A stretch of DNA of 64,000 nucleotides, from assembly GCF_900168115.1 (NCBI RefSeq), contig NZ_FUZC01000002.1, forward strand, positions 62,001 through 126,000. Direction: 5' to 3'. The notes below the pieces were generated by a model. That model was not told the DNA's origin. It did no database searches and saw only the letters and a list, made by a program, of their open reading frames with translations. A program made the translations under genes and the position numbers. This DNA comes from Salegentibacter salinarum (lineage in GTDB: Bacteria; Bacteroidota; Bacteroidia; Flavobacteriales; Flavobacteriaceae). Each line of letters begins with the position of its first letter. Position 1 is the stretch's first letter. This document shows positions 59,224 through 64,000 of this stretch, piece by piece.

Positions 59224-60729
59224 TTAAAGTCCGAAACTTACCGATAAAATCACTTTGGAAAGGTCTCTATCTATATTGGCCGTATTAGTTAAGCCGGTTT
59301 CGTAAAGCCTTGCATTTTCCTCGTAATTCGCGTTAGTGTAGGCAAGGTCTAACTTCATACTTCCAAAATCGTAACCAATACCACCAGAGTAGCCGGTTAA
59401 ATCGCCCACAGTAGACTCATCAGCATAAGGGCTTTGTTCAAAACGATAACCACCTCTTAAACTCCAGTTATTAATTCTATATTCTCCACCTAATCTAAAG
59501 GTAGAAGCAGCCTGAAGTTCTTCTGAGATTAGGCTATTCTGAAAATCGAATTCAGGATCATCTGTAGGTCTAAACTCAGTAGCAGAATAATCTTTATAAG
59601 AATAATCAAAACTAATTAAACCTTTAGTGCCAAATAACACGGCAAGGCTACCAGTAAGTTTACTGGGAGTTTTAAGATTATAATCAGGGTAAAGATTCAA
59701 GACGTTGGGATCTACAATTACGCGCTCATTAGCGTCGTTATTTGTTTCAAGATATTGGGTGGCTTCTTCTACAATATTAAACCAGGTAGGAGAATGGTAA
59801 GATGCTCCAACTCTAAAACGGTTACTTACTTTTGCAATGGCTCCCAATTGAAAAGAAAAACCGTCTCCGGTTGTACTTAGGTTATTATTAAAAATCACCT
59901 GATTAGTACCACTGCCTGAGTTACTATTATTTTCTCTAAACCTTGTAGTACGATCATAATTCAAGAAATGGGTATTTAAGTTAGCGCCCAGGTATAAGAA
60001 ATCTTTAAACTGCGTGCCGAAGTTGAAAGAAAATTTTCCGTTTAAACCTGTAGCCACAGAGCGATATTCCTGGTTAAAATTACCCGGGCTTATAAACGAA
60101 TTATATTCGGTATTATCTGGTGAATCTTCTGCTTGATCTATAACATAACCCTGATATCCTAAAAAGGCCTGTTGTGCTCTAAAACCTTCGTTTTCTCCGA
60201 GGTAAGAATAAAGATCAGAGATACTTTCGTCTTCACGGGTTTGTAGCAAGTCTAAGGGTATGCCGTTAGCATAATTTAGAAAGTACTGGTCTATAGAAGT
60301 TTGGCTGGTTCCTGTAGCCAGGAAAGTATCGTCAAAATTATTTGTCTGACTATAATTTAAGCCTAAACTGAATTTTCTCCAGGGGCTTTCACTTCTGGTG
60401 TCAAAAACAAGTACTCCACCGGCCTGATTAAAATTAAAATCTGAATTTTCATTAGTAGTACCTGTTCCAAAATAATCTACATTTTTATTAGTAGAACGAT
60501 GGGAAAATGTCATCGTTCCAAAAGAATTAAGGAAGACGGCAGAACTGGCCGGGTTTACAGTAATGGCTGATAAATCTCCTCCCAGTGCACCAAAAGCACC
60601 GCTAAGGGCCTGGAACCTTGCGGTCCCGTTCAACTCTTCAGAACTGTATCTATAAGCATCGGTAATATTCTGGGCCTGGGCGCCTCCTGCTATAAAAAGG
60701 ACGCTCATTATTATAAATATCTTTTTCAT
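59224..60729 (-). CDS. FadL/TodX-type outer-membrane transport protein
   Basis: 501 aa with a signal peptide ending in GAQAQ. The mature N-terminus (ITDAYRYSSEELNGTARFQALSGAFGALG) and the GGDLSAITVNPASSAVF segment correspond to the FadL N-terminal hatch with its conserved N-P-A motif. A long series of amphipathic strands follows, closing at SKVILSVSFGL. FadL-type channels take up hydrophobic compounds such as fatty acids. It is a single gene. Confidence 0.85.
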   Translation of the reverse strand: MKKIFIIMSVLFIAGGAQAQNITDAYRYSSEELNGTARFQALSGAFGALGGDLSAITVNPASSAVFLNSFGTMTFSHRSTNKNVDYFGTGTTNENSDFNFNQAGGVLVFDTRSESPWRKFSLGLNYSQTNNFDDTFLATGTSQTSIDQYFLNYANGIPLDLLQTREDESISDLYSYLGENEGFRAQQAFLGYQGYVIDQAEDSPDNTEYNSFISPGNFNQEYRSVATGLNGKFSFNFGTQFKDFLYLGANLNTHFLNYDRTTRFRENNSNSGSGTNQVIFNNNLSTTGDGFSFQLGAIAKVSNRFRVGASYHSPTWFNIVEEATQYLETNNDANERVIVDPNVLNLYPDYNLKTPSKLTGSLAVLFGTKGLISFDYSYKDYSATEFRPTDDPEFDFQNSLISEELQAASTFRLGGEYRINNWSLRGGYRFEQSPYADESTVGDLTGYSGGIGYDFGSMKLDLAYTNANYEENARLYETGLTNTANIDRDLSKVILSVSFGL

Positions 60730-60802
60730 AAACTATTTTTAATTCCTTTTACGGTTTTTTTCCAGCCTTTAGACCGGCTGTATAATTAATGATTTCAGAA
60801 AA

Positions 60803-60829
60803 AACCTTACAGCGGATGACTGTAAGGTT
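60803..60829 (-). terminator. Terminator after the Gly/Ser-rich lipoprotein gene
   Basis: A perfect 10-bp stem AACCTTACAG / CTGTAAGGTT with a 7-base loop; on the minus strand the stem is followed by TTTT. It is a variant of the AACCTCACAG stem at 31752 and 49590. Confidence 0.75.
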
Positions 60830-60873
60830 GATTCAATAATTTTTTAAAATACTTTCAAACCAGAAGTAGATTA

Positions 60874-61986
60874 TTATCCTCTACCGCCTCCTCTAGATGA
60901 GGAAGAACGACCTCCACCTGAACTTCTTGTTCCAGAACTTCTTGAACTACTAGAGCTACTGCGAACAGTACCACTACTTCTTGAAGAACTATTAGAAGAT
61001 CTATTATAAGTAGAGTTAGATCTTGAACTTCTATTAGACCTGTTTATAGCCGAATTTCTTCGGGTAGAAGAAGTGTTGACTCTCGCTGGTTCGCTTCTTC
61101 TGTTAGATCGTGAATAAATATTTGAATTATCAGAATTACTTCTGGTATAACTTCTGGTTCTTGAAGCATTCTCATTGCTTCTAATATTTCTGATGCTTCT
61201 GGAGTAAGAAGATTCATTACTTCTTAAGCGGGAAACATTGTCTCTTGAATTAGTGCCATAATCTGAATAGCTGGCCCTTCTACCACTATTATAAGCTACA
61301 TCTCTGTAATTATTACGATGGCCATAATATGGGTTGTTTACAAAACCTCTTCCCCAGTGGCCGTTATAAAATCCACCGAAGCCGCCATATCCAAATCCGT
61401 AGCCAAAGCGATTACCCCAGCCCCATCCAGGGCCGTATGCAAAACCGCCACCCCATGGGCCAAAACCAGCACCCCAGTATCCAGGGCCGTAAAATGGATC
61501 CCACATAAATGGATCATAATAACCTCCAAACCCGTAACCGTATCCAAAACGATTCCATCTCCATGGATTGTAAAATCCACCGTGGAAACCGGTGTTGTAA
61601 ATATTTATGGTATATTGATCTGGATCTTCACCCCAGGGAGCTCTTCCGCCAACATAAGCTTGTTGGTCTTCATAATAAATTTCATCCTCTCCACCTTCAG
61701 CAGAAGAGTAAGATTCTACATCGGTAAAGATGATATTATCGGCCATCTGGCCGTAAAATTCTGATTTTTCTGAAAAAAGGTTCTTATAATATGAATTTCC
61801 CTGATCCTGATTATTATTAGCATATTGGGATGGCTCTTCAGCAGTTGATTGCTGTTGGTTAGAATCACCATAGATCCCATCCTCATAACCAGAATACTGG
61901 TAAGAACCGCAAGATGCTAACAATAGCAAGAACATAGGAGCAACAAACAGAATTGCTTTCTTGTGTAAGTCGTAATTGCGTATCAT
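60874..61986 (-). CDS. Low-complexity Gly/Tyr/Trp- and Ser/Arg-rich lipoprotein
   Basis: 370 aa. Lipobox LASC with Cys26, preceded by a basic N-terminus. Residues about 27-125 are polar and acidic. About 126-225 is extremely Gly/Tyr/Phe/Trp-rich (GFHGGFYNPWRWNRFGYGYG). About 230-370 is Ser/Arg/Asn-rich and ends in SSSRGGGRG. I recognise no catalytic domain. The composition suggests an intrinsically disordered, possibly surface-exposed, sticky protein. It is divergent from proS and has its own terminator. Confidence 0.7.
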   Translation of the reverse strand: MIRNYDLHKKAILFVAPMFLLLLASCGSYQYSGYEDGIYGDSNQQQSTAEEPSQYANNNQDQGNSYYKNLFSEKSEFYGQMADNIIFTDVESYSSAEGGEDEIYYEDQQAYVGGRAPWGEDPDQYTINIYNTGFHGGFYNPWRWNRFGYGYGFGGYYDPFMWDPFYGPGYWGAGFGPWGGGFAYGPGWGWGNRFGYGFGYGGFGGFYNGHWGRGFVNNPYYGHRNNYRDVAYNSGRRASYSDYGTNSRDNVSRLRSNESSYSRSIRNIRSNENASRTRSYTRSNSDNSNIYSRSNRRSEPARVNTSSTRRNSAINRSNRSSRSNSTYNRSSNSSSRSSGTVRSSSSSSRSSGTRSSGGGRSSSSRGGGRG

Positions 61987-62004
61987 TAGCTTAGTATTTT
62001 ATTG

Positions 62005-62032
62005 TTGAACATTACAAAAATAGTTAGTTTTG
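62005..62032 (+). promoter_or_regulatory. proS promoter
   Basis: TTG at 62005-62007 and TAGTTTTG at 62025-62032, separated by 17 bp, match the Bacteroidota -33/-7 pattern. The predicted transcript starts about 58 bp before the ATG at 62097. Confidence 0.55.
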
Positions 62033-62096
62033 CGCTAACTAAACCTGCATTTAGATTGTGTTTAACAAAATACAAGATTTATGCCAAATTCAGAGA

Positions 62097-63575
62097 ATGA
62101 GTAAAAAGTTAACCAAAAGAAGCGAAGATTATTCAAAATGGTACAACGAATTGGTGGTAAAAGCCGATTTAGCTGAAAATTCCGCAGTGCGGGGTTGTAT
62201 GGTTATTAAACCTTACGGATTCGCCATTTGGGAAAAAATGCAGGCCCAGCTTGATAAAATGTTCAAGGAAACCGGCCACCAAAATGCTTATTTTCCGCTT
62301 TTTGTTCCTAAGCATCTCTTTGAAGCTGAAGAAAAAAATGCCGAAGGTTTCGCGAAAGAATGTGCCGTGGTTACTCATTACAGGCTTAAGACAGATCCTA
62401 ACGATAAATCTAAATTAATAGTAGATCCTGATGCTAAACTGGAAGAGGAACTTGTAGTGAGACCAACCTCTGAAGCTATTATATGGAATACTTACAAAAA
62501 CTGGATTCAATCTTACAGAGATCTTCCTATTAAAATCAACCAATGGGCCAATGTGGTTCGCTGGGAAATGCGAACCCGTTTGTTTTTAAGAACATCAGAA
62601 TTTCTCTGGCAGGAAGGGCATACTGCTCACGCCACCAAACAGGAAGCCCTGGAGGAAACTGAATTAATGAATAATATTTATGCCGAATTTGCCGAGAAAT
62701 TTATGGCAATGCCGGTTATAAAGGGAAGTAAAACCGAAAGTGAGCGCTTTGCCGGGGCTGTAGAAACTTATTGCATTGAAGCAATGATGCAGGACGGGAA
62801 AGCACTGCAAGCAGGAACTTCTCACTTTTTAGGTCAGAACTTTGCAAAAGCTTTTGATGTAAAATTTACTTCTAAAGAAGGGAAATTAGAAAATGTATGG
62901 GCAACTTCCTGGGGTGTTTCGACACGGTTAATGGGAGCACTTATTATGACGCATAGTGATGATAACGGTTTAGTGCTTCCTCCAAATTTAGCGCCTACTC
63001 AGGTAGTAATTGTTCCTATATATAAAGGAGAAGAACAATTAGAAGAAATTTCTAAAGTAGCCAACAAACTGGCTGATGATCTAAAAGAAGCTGGTATTTC
63101 GGTGAAATACGATGATAGAGATACCCAAAAACCAGGTTGGAAGTTTGCTCAATACGAATTACAGGGAGTTCCGGTAAGATTAGCTATCGGGCCAAAGGAT
63201 ATAGAAAAAGGAAGTGTTGAACTTGCAAGGAGAGATACGCTTACCAAAGAATTTATAAGTCAGGCTGAAGTAGTGGAGAAAGTGAAGCACCTTATGGTGG
63301 AAATGCAGGAAACTTTATATGAGATAGCTTTCAATTTTAGAAACGATCATATCACCGAAGTAGATTCTTTTGATGAATTTAAAAAAGTTTTAAAAGAAAA
63401 AGGAGGATTTATTTCTGCGCATTGGGATGGAACTCCAGAGACAGAAAACAAGATAAAAGGGCTTACCAAAGCTACAATTCGCTGTATACCATTTAATTCC
63501 GAAAAAGAGTCGGGAAGCTGTGTACTTACAGGGAAACCGTCTGAGCAAAGGGTACTTTTTGCGAAGGCTTATTAA
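62097..63575 (+). CDS. proS: Prolyl-tRNA synthetase (archaeal/eukaryote-like type)
   Basis: 492 aa from the ATG at 62097; a GTG 13 codons earlier would add an unlikely leader. Class II motifs: motif 1 region [20 protein letters not shown], motif 2 [27 protein letters not shown] (quoted in two parts: [17 protein letters not shown] and LWQEGHTAH) and motif 3 [14 protein letters not shown]. The anticodon-binding domain follows ([32 protein letters not shown]) with a C-terminal zinc-like domain. There is no YbaK editing insert, as expected for the short type. Confidence 0.95.
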   Translation: MSKKLTKRSEDYSKWYNELVVKADLAENSAVRGCMVIKPYGFAIWEKMQAQLDKMFKETGHQNAYFPLFVPKHLFEAEEKNAEGFAKECAVVTHYRLKTDPNDKSKLIVDPDAKLEEELVVRPTSEAIIWNTYKNWIQSYRDLPIKINQWANVVRWEMRTRLFLRTSEFLWQEGHTAHATKQEALEETELMNNIYAEFAEKFMAMPVIKGSKTESERFAGAVETYCIEAMMQDGKALQAGTSHFLGQNFAKAFDVKFTSKEGKLENVWATSWGVSTRLMGALIMTHSDDNGLVLPPNLAPTQVVIVPIYKGEEQLEEISKVANKLADDLKEAGISVKYDDRDTQKPGWKFAQYELQGVPVRLAIGPKDIEKGSVELARRDTLTKEFISQAEVVEKVKHLMVEMQETLYEIAFNFRNDHITEVDSFDEFKKVLKEKGGFISAHWDGTPETENKIKGLTKATIRCIPFNSEKESGSCVLTGKPSEQRVLFAKAY

Positions 63576-63600
63576 ATTTTAAATTTTTTTTGTGGAACTC

Positions 63601-63630
63601 TTGCGGCATTCAAAAATAGTTGTATTTTTG
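63601..63630 (+). promoter_or_regulatory. Promoter of the tRNA-Glu pair
   Basis: TTG at 63601-63603 and TATTTTTG at 63623-63630, 19 bp apart, lie 23 bp before the first tRNA. This matches the -33/-7 pattern. Confidence 0.55.
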
Positions 63631-63653
63631 CATCCGCATTGAAACAAAAAAAT

Positions 63654-63725
63654 GGTCCGTTCGTCTAGGGGTTAGGACGCCAGGTTTTCATCCTGGTAAC
63701 AGGGGTTCGATTCCCCTACGGACTA
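63654..63725 (+). tRNA. tRNA-Glu (anticodon TTC), copy 1
   Basis: 72 nt. Acceptor GGTCCGT / ACGGACT, with position 1 G facing 72 T (a wobble pair). D-arm GTCTAGGGGTTAGGAC, anticodon arm CCAGG-TTTTCAT-CCTGG with TTC, and T-arm AGGGG-TTCGATT-CCCCT. CCA is not encoded. Decodes GAA and GAG. Confidence 0.97.
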
Positions 63726-63791
63726 CAAAAGAACACAGGTTTTAGTTTTGTGTTTTTAAAGTCCTGAAAAGGCAATTTGAAATAAATTAAT

Positions 63792-63863
63792 GGTCCGTTC
63801 GTCTAGGGGTTAGGACGCCAGGTTTTCATCCTGGTAACAGGGGTTCGATTCCCCTACGGACTA
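63792..63863 (+). tRNA. tRNA-Glu (anticodon TTC), copy 2
   Basis: Identical over all 72 nt to the first copy, 138 bp downstream from start to start. No separate promoter is obvious, so both probably come from one transcript. The rpsT start codon is 31 bp further on. Confidence 0.97.
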
Positions 63864-63893
63864 CTTTTAAAAAATAATTAAAGCAATTTTGTA

Positions 63894-64000
63894 ATGGCAA
63901 ATCACAAGTCAGCATTGAAGAGGATTCGTAGCAATGAGACCAAACGTCTTAGAAACCGCTACCAGCATAAAACTACCAGAAACGCAATTAAAAAGTTGAA
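63894..64000 (+). CDS. rpsT: 30S ribosomal protein S20, 5' part
   Basis: The first 35 codons are in the window: [20 protein letters not shown] then [15 protein letters not shown]. This is the typical basic N-terminal helix of S20, which binds 16S rRNA. The gene continues past the window end. It follows the tRNA-Glu pair closely. Confidence 0.93.
   Translation, partial: MANHKSALKRIRSNETKRLRNRYQHKTTRNAIKKL

Noticed and set aside
1-64000. Prophage, insertion sequence, toxin-antitoxin or defence island
   Set aside because: No transposase, integrase, phage structural or restriction-type protein is recognisable; gene order and composition look chromosomal throughout.

Overview
The window reads as a chromosomal segment of a low-GC member of the Bacteroidota, most likely a marine Flavobacteriaceae (my impression is a relative of Gramella, Salegentibacter or Zunongwangia; this is inference from protein flavour only). 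The signs are -7 elements of the TAnnTTTG type before many genes, an absence of clear Shine-Dalgarno sequences, and many Bacteroidota families: DUF4197, DUF2911, DUF4199, DUF4920, the BBP2 porin, a long SecA without the zinc tail, and a DnaJ with a reduced zinc finger. I see no prophage, insertion sequence, CRISPR array or other sign of a recently acquired island.

Region 1 (1-9785) is the accessory highlight: an expanded curli (functional amyloid) locus on the + strand. It holds a decayed curlin gene, three intact curlin-repeat genes, a small minor-curlin-like gene, a CsgH-like/CsgE fusion, csgF, a csgG with an added C-terminal beta-barrel-like domain, and a closing lipoprotein with carboxypeptidase-regulatory-like, fibronectin-like and beta-propeller parts. 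Two curlin genes carry a duplicated upstream block of about 270 bp with an AGGG-N4-CCCT palindrome. One terminator separates the second and third curlin genes, and another separates the subunit genes from the secretion genes. In the expected pathway, Sec-exported subunits are kept soluble in the periplasm by the CsgH-like/CsgE protein, pass the CsgG pore with CsgF, and polymerise outside.

Region 2 (9.8-24.1 kb) is mostly housekeeping: purM, prfA, pyrF, a cytosolic BtuF-like protein, purU, the fused isobutyryl-CoA mutase icmF, a MarC-family protein between two related small helical proteins (one broken by a frameshift), an AsnC/Lrp regulator and a DUF1328 protein.

Region 3 (24-36 kb) has an exported hydrolase-like protein, a glnK-amtB-porin ammonium operon, a crcB fluoride channel, several envelope lipoproteins, ilvE, an MnmC1-like tRNA methyltransferase, a TIGR01777 epimerase and YceI.

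Region 4 (36-54 kb) has grpE-dnaJ; an ABC exporter followed by an MscS channel, an outer-membrane protein and an NtrC-like regulator without a DNA-binding domain; an M28 peptidase; a MATE pump; PAP2; meaB; an Ohr/OsmC protein; DUF2911; and an ECF sigma / anti-sigma-like / DUF4097-like operon.

Region 5 (54-64 kb) has secA, a cobalamin adenosyltransferase, a FadL-type porin, a Gly/Tyr/Ser-rich lipoprotein, proS, two identical tRNA-Glu genes and the start of rpsT. B12-dependent metabolism recurs (icmF, meaB, the adenosyltransferase and possibly the BtuF-like protein). All family names come from reading the translations by eye; no search was run.
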